This document shows positions 50,656-62,110 of a stretch of DNA of 64,000 bases, piece after piece. Positions within the stretch are counted from its first letter, which is position 1, and each line of letters begins with the position of its first letter. The notes beneath the pieces are model-generated. The model was not told where the DNA came from and searched no databases. It worked only from the letters and a program-made list of their open reading frames with translations. Both the position numbers and the translations under genes were made by a program. This stretch comes from Epiperipatus broadwayi (lineage: Eukaryota > Onychophora > Udeonychophora > Euonychophora > Peripatidae), in the NCBI GenBank assembly GCA_028023455.1, contig JAQFVV010006476.1:60001-124000 (forward strand), in the 5' to 3' direction.

Positions 50656-51939
50656 TAACGAAGGAAATATACCCATTTCACTATTAGCTATTATGTAGTG
50701 TCAAGTAAAATAAAAACATTATAAAAAAAGATGTGTGCTTCTGTTTCTGAAAAAGTTGCGCTTCATCACTGCTTGTTGCATAAAATTAAATATATAAAAT
50801 GCTCCAATTTTTTATTACATTGTTATTTTAAAAGTTATCCTAAGTACAATTCATGAAATTTCTTATAAATATTAAAACGAAATTAAGAATAATTAGATAC
50901 AATTATTATATATTTCTCAATATAATGCTTGTTAACTATTTCTAGGTAGTTTTGCAAATCCATTTATAAGAAGAAAAAAATGTAATCAAAGACGAGATCT
51001 TAAAACTATTTACAATCTGAGAAGGCAGAGTGAAGGAGACAGGAATTAGTCTAAGATATATCTAAATTTAAGTATTTGTTTGGAGAGGGCAATAAAATTT
51101 TGATTTTATAATTTTCTATTCTTAAATTCGAAGTTAAAATATAGCATGGAAATCATTTGTTTTAATTATTTGACATATATACCACTTCACATGATCTTGC
51201 AGAAACACCACATTAAACCACTAAACATCACATGATCACCATTTCTTATCTTGCTGATAACTTATTAAAACAGGCAAAACTCCATACAGTAGTGCCACTC
51301 ATTGCAAGCCTGAGTAATCAATGAATGCCAGAAAGCTTGTGCCTAAAATCCCTATCTAGTGCCTACTTACCCAATATCTCCAGACTAGTTTCTAACTTGT
51401 GGCTTTCATCAGTGAGGTGCCTTGGATCTGAGAGCACTGCATCTAGATCTTAGAATCTAATGACATGTTGAATCATTGATATTAGTCCTGCTATGACTTA
51501 TTATACCATTAATGTTTTCATCAGATATTTATTCAAAGTTGAAGTTAATGATACCATGGCAACTAAAATACCGGCATGACTAATCCATGTCAATGGTTAA
51601 GATATGTACATGGTGACCTGTGAGATTTTGTGCTACCACTGTCCTTTGTACACTGATTCTTTCACTGAGATTTTTTCCATTCTAGACCACAGTGACCCAT
51701 CATTTGTAAGTAATTTTTTTTTAATTTAAAAATATTTTAATTAAATGTTATATTTACGTTTTATTTTTGCTAAACATTTTAAAATCTTAAATACTTGGTT
51801 TTTTTTTTTTTTGCTACTTACAGTCAGAAAATAATACCTTAAAATTGCACTTGAATTGGTTTTACATTCATTTTATGATCAAGCTCATCCTTGTTTATTT
51901 TTTTTTTTTGGATATATATATCTAGAAAATATATCCCTT
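50656..51939. other. Intergenic, one old dispersed repeat
   Basis: 51215-51345 contains TAAACATCACATGATCAC, then TTATTAAAACAGGCAAAA and TGCCACTCATTGCAAGCC. The same blocks occur at 1962-2078, with the first block inverted at the far end, so short inverted termini are likely. 51350-51710 is more balanced but unassigned. Confidence 0.5.
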
Positions 51940-52640
51940 GATTCTTATCTTCATTTTCAATAGTTCATTCTAGTTGTAGACATATATTATTAATTTGATC
52001 CTCCGCCCACATATGAATATGCATATCTTGTATAGATGTCATTAGCTGCAGGGACTAAATATTTAGGAAAATTTTGAGAGAACAATGGTACTAACAATAC
52101 CACTTAATGGTAATCCCATGGGCTGTCCATTTAACATTTTGTAAAATTTCACATTTGCAATAGCTACAATTTCATTATTTAACCAATTAAGAACTTCGAT
52201 AATGAATTTTTTTTTGTTTTGATTATAATTATTTTGCTGCAAAATGTCCTGTATGATGCTGATACAAAGGTCCCAAAGAACCAACTCATAAAGGTCCTTA
52301 ATATCTAGCAATTCTGACTTGTGATTTTTATTATCTTTAATGTTTTTAATTCTTTCCCAGCATTCAAATGATGACTTAAGAGCATAGGAGTCTAAACCAA
52401 AATCTTAAATTAACCAATCGGCTATTTTTTTCAAGACTTAAAATAATAGTACCACAAATCAATCTCAGTGGTTGGCCCTCTTTATGTAACTTAATATTTG
52501 TGAACTGGAAGTGCCCACAGATGGAAATCATCGCTGATATTGAAGTGAAAATTTGAAACATAATTAAGAAAGATAAAGTGATTGAAATCACCGCTAAATT
52601 GCTTAATTTATATAATTGGAATAGAAGAAATAATGGTTGG
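51940..52640 (-). pseudogene. Penelope-like reverse transcriptase fragment
   Basis: The minus strand reads HKEGQPLRLICGTIILSLEK, LDIKDLYELVLWDLCISI, IQDILQQNNYNQNKKK and YKMLNGQPMGLPLSGIVST. G-x-x-M-G-x-P-L-S is the RT motif of Penelope-like elements (usually MGSPLSP). After a stop, a broken stretch about 52000-52060 covers where the catalytic Asp pair should be; it reads near TSIQDMHIHMW in one frame. About 75-80% similar by eye to the plus-strand copy at 57105-57720. Inactive. Confidence 0.75.
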
Positions 52641-52990
52641 TTAATTTTTTTAATTTTTTTAAAATTTTTTTTTTTTTTTTTTTTTTTAAAAAAATTTATT
52701 TAAAAATAAAATTAAAAAAAAATAAAATTATATTAAAAAAAAAACCCCCTCTTTTTTTTTTTTTTTTTTATTTTTTTTTTTTTTCCCCCCCAAACAAAAT
52801 TTTTTTTGGAGAGAGGAAAAAACCACCAAAAATATTCTTCTTTTTTTTTTTTTTAAAAATGTTTTTTTTTTTTTTTTCAAAAAAAAAAAAAGAAGAACCA
52901 CCCCACAAAAAAATTTTAAAAAAAATCAAATAAATATTAAATAATTTTTTTATACAAAAAAAAAAAAGAGAGATATTAAAGTAAAGAGGA
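52637..52990. other. Homopolymer-run block, probable assembly fault
   Basis: Nearly all bases sit in runs of T, A or C (for example T18 and C7 runs) with almost no normal sequence between. The 98-codon plus frame across it is Phe/Lys only. This is unlike the rest of the window. Confidence 0.8.
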
Positions 52991-55117
52991 GCCCCACAAA
53001 AACAGTCTTTTGGTTAATTAAAATAAATAAGATGAAATTTTTTAAAAACAATATGTGTTAAAGAAGATAAAGGCAATAGATTGGTTTTGTTGGATAGCAA
53101 TGATTATGACCAAAAAATGAATTCACAGATTGCAAAATTGCAATTTTTAAACATAAATACATATAATGTAAAATATTGCAAAGATTAGTTTGTATCTACT
53201 ATTTTGTGAAAATTATATACACCTGTGTCTCGTTTTATATGGTAGATAGGTTCCTCAGAAAACGCGCACAAAAGAAATCGCACAAAAATAGAATTAACTA
53301 ATCTTGAAAAATGGGGAAGCGTACTGAAATTTGAAAAAATCTCATAAAAGCAAAGCTACAACATAAAAATACTTTAAAATTTGCATTAAAAAAAAGGAAA
53401 TAAAATATGACTAAAAAAAAATTTGAAAAAAATTGATACAAGACAAACTTTTTTTATTTATTTTTTATTAACTATAGTATTCAATTTTATTCAAAACTAT
53501 ATTTTTATGCGTAATTTACAGTATTTTATATTTTTTCATACATGTACAGTATTTTAATCATTATAGCTATTTGATGATATGCAAGTTTGTTTGTGAATCA
53601 CAAGAGGAAATACAACTAGTGCCAACTTCATTTTTTTAATTGCTCTTATAGTACACTTGCCCAAACTAAAATGTTTTTCAATTGCTGATGATCCTTCCCA
53701 TTTCGCTAAGCGATCTAAAATTGAAATTTTTGTTTCCAAAGAAATTCATTTTCTTGGGTGATTTTTCCTCTCCATTAGGGTAAACTAAAAGTTTAAAATA
53801 AAAATAAGAACCTAGACTTATGATAATAAAAAGATACCTACTCATCACTATTGGGCAAAATTTAATTAAAACTAACAAAAATTAATTTCTTATTTTGTCT
53901 TTAATTTTCATTTCTGTTTAAGATCACGTTATGTAATTTTTAAATTGTTGATTACAATTAAAAATCAGATTTTAATTTTTAATTGTCAAATTATAATTGT
54001 GCCCACCACTGTTACTTACCTTTTAAAAATAAACTTGCGGACACAAAATGATTAATTGATTATGTACTCTTTTAAAAAGCAAAAATAGAATGTGATTTAA
54101 AATGCAAAAACAACATGCATAGTATAGGCATCTATAATGTTTGAACAGATTTACATTATAATCTTGTAAAATTTAATGTGTGTATATAAAATGGGAACAT
54201 CCTGATTTTAAGTGAATTATGAACTTCTTTATTGCATAAAATCTATTGCAGTACTATTATAAAGTGCTGAAAATATTGAAATTATTAGATGGAAGTTGAA
54301 CTCCGATAATGCACTATTACTTTAAATATGACGTGTGAGTGTGCAAAATTTATAATATTTAAAGTAATAGCGCATTATCAGAGCTCAACTTCTGATCTAA
54401 TAATTTTTATCGCATAAAAGAAAACTGCATACAAAGATACTGAAACAGTAAGATTCGAATCTTAAGTTTCACCTTTTTCTGTCATCTCTCACTGACCGGT
54501 CTATCCTGCCCAAATTTAAACTTTTTGGTATCAAATTGTGTGTGTAGCAATATTAAAAATGTATAAATATATGTAGAATTCAGCATAAACACGCACACAT
54601 TTCGATCTCAAATTAAAGGCAATAAATGGGGATAAAATAATATAATTTAGATTTCTTTTAGTTATATAATTTTGTATAATTTTAATCATTTATTTTGGAT
54701 TATAAAGTTCGTATTTATTGCTTTGTTTAAATTTCGTTTAATAATAATTCTAAAAAAATCTGATGTAATATTTAATTAAAAGTTAAAATAATCTTATGTT
54801 CCCTTTTTGTCTTTGAAATTTAAAAGCATCGGTCAGTGATAGATAATAGATTAATTAAAGAAAAATTCCCCAAAATGTAATTAGTAAATGTAAAATGTAA
54901 ACAATAGAATGGCAACTTTCTTTATAATTAAAACCAACAAAATGCATTGATTATCCTCAGGGCAGATTAAGTAGAACCTAAAAATACCTTAACAAAAATG
55001 TGAGAGATCAAGATAAGAAAAGAGGCCATCTTTGACTGGCTGGAGACATTCACTTAAACTTTAGCTTTGCTCTCGATCACTGAGAGTCTCCAAAATATAA
55101 AAATAAATTGTTCCTGC

Positions 55118-55350
55118 CCAGGTATGGCCGAGTAAAAGCACCTAGATTATTCTCCATCGGGAGATGGCCTATCTGATGCCGAACTTTCCATTGCCCGTCA
55201 TAAATTCACCATGAAGATCTGCTGCCTGAAATAAATGAGAAAGCTGCTGCTGCTGTTAAAATAAATGAAACGCCTAAATACAAGAAAGAACTGTTAATCA
55301 CGAACCTTTTGCTACTAAACTAATGGAATCAGAAAACTTCTTATAAAACA
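55118..55350 (+). other. Coding-like fragment, unassigned
   Basis: In two plus frames separated by a shift the sequence reads DYSPSGDGLSDAELSIARHK and then HEDLLPEINEKAAAAVKINE followed by TPKYKKELL. Composition and residue mix are protein-like. I do not recognise it. It may be an N-terminal part of a retroelement Gag/ORF1. Confidence 0.3.
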
Positions 55351-55913
55351 GGTACCTGTCTGCGTTCAAACTCTAGAGTACTCAAATAATATGCTATAGC
55401 TCTTCTTCATACTACTTATCTAAATTATAAAATGTAAAAACTACCATATGTATAACTAAAACTGAATAATTAACTTGATGTGTAAATTTCTCTAATAATC
55501 TAGCTTACCTCATTTTATCTTTCTTGGGTGCGTATTTCTAAAATCTACATTTTATCTATATTTATTATTTAATTATTGCATGCTCATAATTGTCTCTATT
55601 TTCAAAGTTTAAATCTATGATCGCTTGAAACAGTGAATGCGTGTCAAATTTTCATTAATATTTACTTTCATAAATAACTTAACTTTCATATAAATCGACA
55701 CGCATTTAATGCATTATTTATTGTAATGCAGGATCTACTACTTTGCAAATGGCTGGCATATTAGTTGTAATCATTCCCAGTTTAGATATGTTTTGTATTT
55801 ATTAAATCTTAATGAATAATTCCATCAAATTACATTTCTTTGAGAGTCGCCAACATTCTTTAGTAAATGTTGATAATGTAGGGCCGAGTTAGAAATCTAT
55901 TTAAATCTTATCA

Positions 55914-56168
55914 TAATCGTTTATACATTATACATGTGTTACGTTTTAGAGATGCGATGACCCATTCCGCCGTGAAATTTCCGGATTCTTCAGGGTTGAA
56001 ATTAACCCCAGTCCTACACAAGCGGACATAATGGGCGCTCCCACAGGACTTGATGACATCATGCAGCCAGCCGGCAAACTGCGACATGGACCGCTTGTCC
56101 CTGGTTATGCTTATGTGACACCTTACTTCGTCGGGCCGATGGCAGAGACCAGCCTGACATTCTTATAA
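55914..56168. other. GC-richer segment open on both strands
   Basis: The plus frame 55950-56168 is open for 72 codons after a tttag acceptor-like site and ends in TAA. It includes GFFRVEINPSPTQAD and GYAYVTPYFVGPMAET. The minus frame 55914-56162 is open for 83 codons and includes RSMSQFAGWLHDVIKSCG and YVRLCRTGVNFNPEESG. Only one can be coding, and I recognise neither. The TATAAA-like TTATAAAC at 56163 also allows a promoter or LTR reading. Confidence 0.35.
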
Positions 56169-56299
56169 ACTCATTCACGGCATTGCAGTTTCGATATACT
56201 GCCATTCCATATCGCCTTTCTAAAGCGTACCACGTGTTCCTTTACTTAATTTTATTATTCTATATATCACTCCGCCTCTGCATTATCTTCATAATTCAC

Positions 56300-56660
56300 T
56301 CTCAAATAAATGTTTGCCCTTAGTCATAAAATAAATATTTTAATTAAATAAATATATGTCCGCCGCTACTCTTAAATCTTACTTTAGACTCTTGCATTGC
56401 AAAGGTATAAATCCCTCCAGGCATGCATTAGAAATACTTACTCGAGAATTTTAGGTAGCTAGATTACGCCTTCAAATAAATGAATTCCTTTTGTAAACAA
56501 ATAAATAAATGTATTCTTTAAAATATAATCATGTCGCAAATCCCGCTACTGAAGCTTTTAATCCATAAAATATTGTTAGTAAATGATCTTATTAAAATGT
56601 GTTAATAAATAATTTTAAACTATACGTCTGCAGCTACGTTTCATTTATTCGATACCCATT
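56300..56660. repeat. Loose repeat of AAATAAA-spaced GC-box units
   Basis: GTCCGCCGCTACTCTT (about 56357), GTCGCAAATCCCGCTACT (about 56533) and GTCTGCAGCTACGTTTC (about 56625) each follow AT-rich AAATAAATA-type sequence. Degenerate tandem copies are possible. Confidence 0.3.
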
Positions 56661-56697
56661 CTATATAATATTTCCTCGATGATATAAATACGAATGT

Positions 56698-56948
56698 TTA
56701 ACTAATATTAGTTTGATTATTGGCTAACTCAAAAATAAAATCATGAATCTCTTGCATATCCCTGACCACCGTGCCTAAAGAAATATTTACTAATGTCGCA
56801 GCAGATGCGTTGTTTCGTGGATTGTATTGTGGAACCGACAAACTATGTTCGAACTCAGTACCACGGGTGGCTTCGCTACCTCGATGGTGCTGCTGTTCTG
56901 TGTGGTGGTCGAGTTCTGCATTATGTTTACGAGTCACACGTTTTCTGA
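56698..56948 (-). other. Terminal-exon-like coding segment on minus strand
   Basis: After TTGTAACAG (acceptor-like, minus strand) the frame reads RKRVTRKHNAELDHHTEQ, then RGTEFEHSLSVPQYNPRN and VVRDMQEIHDFIFELANNQ, and ends in TAA at the low-coordinate end. It is hydrophilic and balanced in composition against an AT-rich background. The family is not recognised. It lies within the insert that splits the Tigger-like element, so it may be the C-terminus of an unidentified element's protein. Confidence 0.35.
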
Positions 56949-57104
56949 CTGTTACAATACTAAGAAGAATATGAATCGCATAACTTCAAAATCGCATTTA
57001 AAAAATCTGCATAAAATGAGGCCCAGGTGTAATAAAATATATGTCAGCTGAGTATCTTGCGATGTACCCCGCTGCTGCAATATCTCATATTTACGAATAT
57101 TTAG

Positions 57105-57720
57105 TTGCATAAAGAAGGCCATCCACTGAAATTGATTGATTTTATTGGTTCATATTATTTCCAGGTTGTGAAGAAAATAGCTGATTGGTTAATTGAAGAT
57201 TTTGTTTCGACTCGTATGCTATTAAGTCGTCATTCAAGTGTGGAAAGAATTAAAAACCACAAGTTAGCCTCATTATATATTAAGGAGCTTTATGGGTCAG
57301 TGCCTTGGGTCCTTTCTTTCAGCATCATACAGGATGTTTTCCAGCAAAATAATTACAATCAATACAAAAAAAGAATTCATTATCAAAGTTCTTAATTGGT
57401 TAAATAAAAAAATTGTAGCTATTGCAAATAGGAAATTTTACAAAATGATGAGTGAATGACCCTTGGGATTACCTTTGAATGGTATTGTTAGTAGAATTGT
57501 TTTCTCAAAATTCAAAAACAACATCCTAATTAAATATTTGGTCCCTACAGCTAATGCCATACATAGACATGTGCTTCAGAGAATCAAATTAATATACATC
57601 TAGAACTTGAATGGACTATTGAAAATGAAGATGAGAACCAAGGGATAAATTTCCTACATATATATTGTAAGGTTACATATCCTCAATGAGATAAGTTAAG
57701 GCAGTCACATCTCACTATAA
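57105..57720 (+). pseudogene. Penelope-like reverse transcriptase fragment
   Basis: A plus-strand copy of the family at 51940-52640: HKEGHPLKLIDFIGSYYFQV, then KNHKLASLYIKELYGSVP and IQDVFQQNNYNQYKKR, followed after a frameshift and stops by the region of the MGxPLS motif and by WTIENEDENQGINFLHI. The MGxPLS motif is corrupted and no Y-x-D-D pair is intact. Confidence 0.75.
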
Positions 57721-59599
57721 TCAGATTTAAGGTCTTCATATAGGATGCCATGAATGTTGTGATTTAATTTTAATATAAAACTATATCTGTTCCAAATAAA
57801 TTTATTATTAATATAAATTGCATCTAAACCATATCAAATGAATCTTCACCTTAATTGATTTAACCATTATGCTCAGATTTCAAACTCAGGGAAGTTTAAC
57901 AATTGACTCTCTTCAGGGGTTCCTATCAATATACTAGAGCAATAATAATAAATCTCACTAATTCTTTAAAATGGGTTTCATGAAGTTAATATAATAATCA
58001 ATAAAGATTATATATTAAATGTTTGATCTTATTTTATAAAATCATATAAATAAAACAAATTAAAGACTTCATTTATTTAGTTTAATATAAAACATAAAAT
58101 CTAAACTTTATAATATATAAGAATTATTTATATATCTACTATTTTATATTTAAAATATATTCTATTTACCCATTGTAGATATATTTTTAAATTTATAACG
58201 CTACATAATTTAATAGTTGAAAAGATCGTGAATAAAGATTTTGTAACATAATATATCTAAATATTAATATTACTATAATGAAACTATCATATAGTAATTA
58301 GATTATACAAATAATAATTTAATTATTTGTATGTAATATTTTTATTCGTTAAAATGATTATATGTCATTTATGATCATTAACAATATATATATAAACATT
58401 TCATACCAATGTTAATCATTTATTCAACTATAATAAACAATGGTTATTAAACTATTTGAATTAGTACAAACAAAATAGTGTCATGTCATAAACAAAAAAT
58501 ATGTAAATTGAAGAATAATTTAATTTCTTACCTCTAAATTCACTCTATCCCTTTAATATATTTATATGCCTTTCCCATGTTAATATTCCTTATCCCATAT
58601 CTAAATTTTTATTAAATATTAAAAAAAAAAATTAAATTATTGATCTTCTCTTCTTATTCATATCTTCAGTGAAATAAATTTAATGATAAAGGAAATGAGA
58701 TTAATGTTCACCAATTGTAATTTTTAAGAATGGTAATTATAAAAGTTAATGAAATACTCCTAGATGTTCCTGGAATTTGCGAATTAAAATCCTTCAAAGA
58801 TAAAAATTTTAATTCCTTGGTTATGAAATCTCAAGTTATTTAGTTTCCTCGTATATAGACAGCATCTTTTATACAGTTTTTTTATTAGCAATTATAATTC
58901 CATTTCGAAGATTTAGCTTATATATAATTTTACAGGCATTTGGCAAAAATTGTTACATATATATTTGATTAGACAAGCGTATTTTTTTTTTATAATATAA
59001 AGTTCATTAATTTAATTTACTTGAAGTTTTTGTAAAATATTTTTTTAAAACGATTTTTATATTTAGAACTCCAATTAGAACAATCTTTAGAATACGAAAA
59101 TATATTAAAATTAAGTAATTTTGAAATTACTTTTCTTTAAGAAATATTAGAAATTTCTTCTAATAAGTTTTCTTATTAAATTGTTCAAAAATATGGATTT
59201 TATCCTATACACTATTCTTTAAATCAAACATAATATAAGTCCTTGTGAGGATATTGCTGAAAAGATATAATCTTTAAATTATTTGGTTTTTTTCTATTTA
59301 TAGAACTTGCTAAAGCATATATTATATATTGTGATATTACAATTCTATATTTAATCATTGAGTTAATTTCATTTCCTTTAATTCATTGATAAATTGCATT
59401 TGAACTTAAAGGTTATCACCTTGTCAATTGTCTTTATTAATGAATTAGTAATTCAACAATGGTTTTTCACCTTAAGGAATGAAAAATACTAATTTACTAT
59501 GTTATATATTTATTTTTATAAATATAATAGAAATAAAAATATAATGTATACATATATTGATTATATGTATGTGTAAGTAATGTATACTCATACAATATA
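57721..59599. other. Very AT-rich stretch, no gene
   Basis: This has almost no G+C-rich bases. If the Penelope-like pieces on either side belong to one element, this would be a later insertion or the element's own spacer. Confidence 0.4.
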
Positions 59600-60335
59600 T
59601 ATATAAACCAGGGATGAACTTGATTATAAAATGAGTGTGAAACCAATTCAAGTCAGTGGTATCATTCATTCCAGGTTGAAAGTTCCATTTGAACATAAAC
59701 TTTCAGGCTTGAAAAGTTTCTTACATAGAAACAGTAGATTATGCAAATGCAAGACTGACAGAAAAATCAATATTGAGTCATGTATTAGGGATTTAACAAA
59801 TATCAGATATAACTATAATAAATTAATAAAAACTGCTGAAAAATTTTATAGTAATGTCAACAAGTTTGCTGATAACCATGGATAAGCCTACCATAAATCT
59901 CTCATATTGCAATCAACCTTTGAAAAAACTGCGTGGACACTTTCAGGGGGGGGGGGATTCAGATCACCCCTTCTCTCAGCAACCTTTTAAACAACACAAG
60001 ACATTCCTTTTCAAAATGCTCCCCTGGTTGTATATAAAATCTCATGCCCTGCTCCAGCTTGTAGCTCAGTGTATTACAGGGAATCTCATACTAACAAGTC
60101 AATAAGAGTTGACCAGCATACATTTGTATAATAAAGCAAATTTAAATCATGATCTTTTTTGATCATGAACAGACTGTGGAACATATCTTTTCCACTTTTA
60201 ATGTTATAACAATATGTGCATAGAGGGATGATAGGAAAAGAAAATATAAAGAAGCTTGGGCTATTGCCAGGGATCCTCAGTCTATTGATACAAAAGATAC
60301 CTGTGCCCCATTGTCAGAAAAATGGAACATCTAAT
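59600..60335 (+). pseudogene. Possible Penelope-like C-terminal remnant
   Basis: An 84-codon open piece (59631-59885) is rich in Lys, Asn and Cys-x-Cys (RLCKCKTDRK). Further on, about 60235-60330 reads KRKYKEAWAIARDPQSIDTK then PLSEKWN. This resembles the tail that follows GIY-YIG endonuclease domains (E-A-x-x-I...P...W). No GIY-YIG core is visible, and a G10 run at 59946 breaks the frame. The link to the RT piece upstream is inferred. Confidence 0.35.
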
Positions 60336-61460
60336 TTGCATACTGGGCTTTATTTATATATTGATTTTCGCCACTATATATACATATTTTAATAACGCAA
60401 ATTGATTTAGCACTATGACTCTAGCAGCAACCTATCTCATTGCTCTTAAGTCTTGTTTTGTTGTTATGCTTATTTTTTTCATATTAAATTGAACAATAAA
60501 AGTTTTGTAGTTTAACCATGCATTATTTACTTAATGGATGTGTTGACTTCTATGTTCAAACAAGGCATGATTTTCCAAGCAATCAATAATACAAATTTTA
60601 TTTAAAAAATAATTAGTAGCACATATCTTTAATATGCTCAAAACTTAAAAGATATCTGTAAGATTCATTCATTCTATGTATCTTAAAATTGATAAAATAA
60701 TTGTTCATTCATGAATATATTTAGATCCATCAAAGAAAATGATTCCAATTGATATATATATATAGCAAAACTAAAATTTTTCAATCATTATTTATTAAAG
60801 AGCAATAGAAATTGAGATTAAAAGACAACATGTGGAAAGGCTTAAAGGTTAAGTATCATGAAAAACTTTCTTCCTATTGTAGCTGGAAAGATATTATAGT
60901 AATGAATATTGATGATAAAATATTTAATGATAATGTATTTGATAGGAATAGTAACTATATTGACCATTTTTCAGATAAAAGAACCCTAAACTCTAGTTCT
61001 TTAAATTCTCTCTCTTTTTTTTTTTTGAAAAATCATTAGCTTATCATTTGAAGTAAATTCTCTATATTAGGTTTATACTTCTATTCTTCCCAGACAGGTT
61101 TAGAATATGTGATTGGATTGACAAACTAGGCCATGTTTGTTTCATTTCAAAGTTGATATTTGGTTTTTAACCTTTTTTGTAGTCTAAATTTTGCAAGGAA
61201 AGTGAAAAGTTTATGAGTATTTTTTATATTTTGTTGAAAACAATCAAATAGTAGCAATAATAATTAACAAAAAGTTTAATTGTAAAATGCATAGTTGAAG
61301 TCAAAAGTACACTAAATCTTCACTTTATCAATTAGTTATTCCAGTTTGGTTTCAGAAGCTTCATATAATTGGAAAATGTAATGTAGTATACTGTTTACAT
61401 TAATACTAAAAATTGTTTCTTCAATGAAAAATTATGTTTTTATATTTAGGTTAAAATAGT
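60336..61460. other. Intergenic AT-rich DNA
   Basis: Nothing is supported. A 75-codon frame at 60812-61039 has no recognisable features. Confidence 0.4.
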
Positions 61461-62110
61461 ATTGAATGAACTAAAGTAATGTTTAATCGATTTGCTCAAA
61501 ATATGAAAATAAAGATTGATTATGATGAATTAGAAGTTAACAGTTACAAATACCTTGGTCAGATTATTAATACAGATGGAAACATAATGGATGAAATTAA
61601 TCATAGAATTAAACATGGTTGGAGTGCTTTTGGTAGAAGTAACTTGATACTAAAAGGAAATGTGCCTATGTGTTTGAAAAGGAAGGTTTTTAACAAATGT
61701 ATTTTACCAGTTCTTACTTATGGATCTATCAGGTGGGCACTTAATAGAAGAGCAATACAGAGATTTCAGACCACTCAAAGTATGGAGAGATGTATGTTAA
61801 GAGTAACAAGAAGAGATCAAAAACGCAATGTATGGGTAAGAGAGCAAACATGTGTTACTGACATCATTGAAAAAATTAAAAGATTGAAGTGGAGTTGGGC
61901 TGGACATATTGTTAGAAGAGATGATAACAGATGGACAATTGAAATTTTAAACTGGATTCCAAAAGATTGTAAAAGACCCAGAAAGAGACCACATGTGAGA
62001 TGGATGGATGAAATAAGAAAGTGTGCAGGGGTAATAAAAGCTAAAGATTGGAGATGGATTGAACTTGGAGAGACCTTCATCCTGCAGTGGATTGATAATG
62101 GTTGATGATG
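61461..62110 (+). mobile_element. 5'-truncated RTE retrotransposon with open C-terminal ORF
   Basis: The open frame from TKVMFNRFAQNMKIKID (Met at 61479) to TGA at 62103-62105 has 208 codons. It contains YKYLGQIINTDGNIMDEINH, VFNKCILPVLTYGS, MERCMLRVTRRDQKRNVWVR, RLKWSWAGHIVRR and the end ETFILQWIDNG. This is the thumb and C-terminal part of an RTE-clade endonuclease-reverse transcriptase. The catalytic palm and endonuclease are missing, so it is inactive, although this part has no stop. It ends TTGATGATGAG, typical of RTE 3' ends. It is more intact than the copy at 27494, hence probably younger. Confidence 0.9.

Larger units (their letters stand above)
53220..57029. mobile_element. Second Tigger-like copy, apparently split by an insertion
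   Basis: The left part 53220-54395 starts CACCTGTGTCTCGTTTTA after TA and follows copy one through the internal palindrome. The right part about 56955-57029 has GAATCGCATAACTTCAAAAT and ends in GGCCCAGGTG before TA. In copy one these two parts are directly adjacent (near 50585-50600). The simplest reading is one element with about 2.55 kb inserted between 54395 and 56955. Two partial elements are the alternative. Confidence 0.6.

Noticed and set aside
52637-52933. 98-codon Phe/Lys frame
   Set aside because: Produced by homopolymer runs.
61817-62080. 87-codon minus frame
   Set aside because: Antisense shadow of the RTE reverse transcriptase. The same applies to minus frames at 27567-28008.
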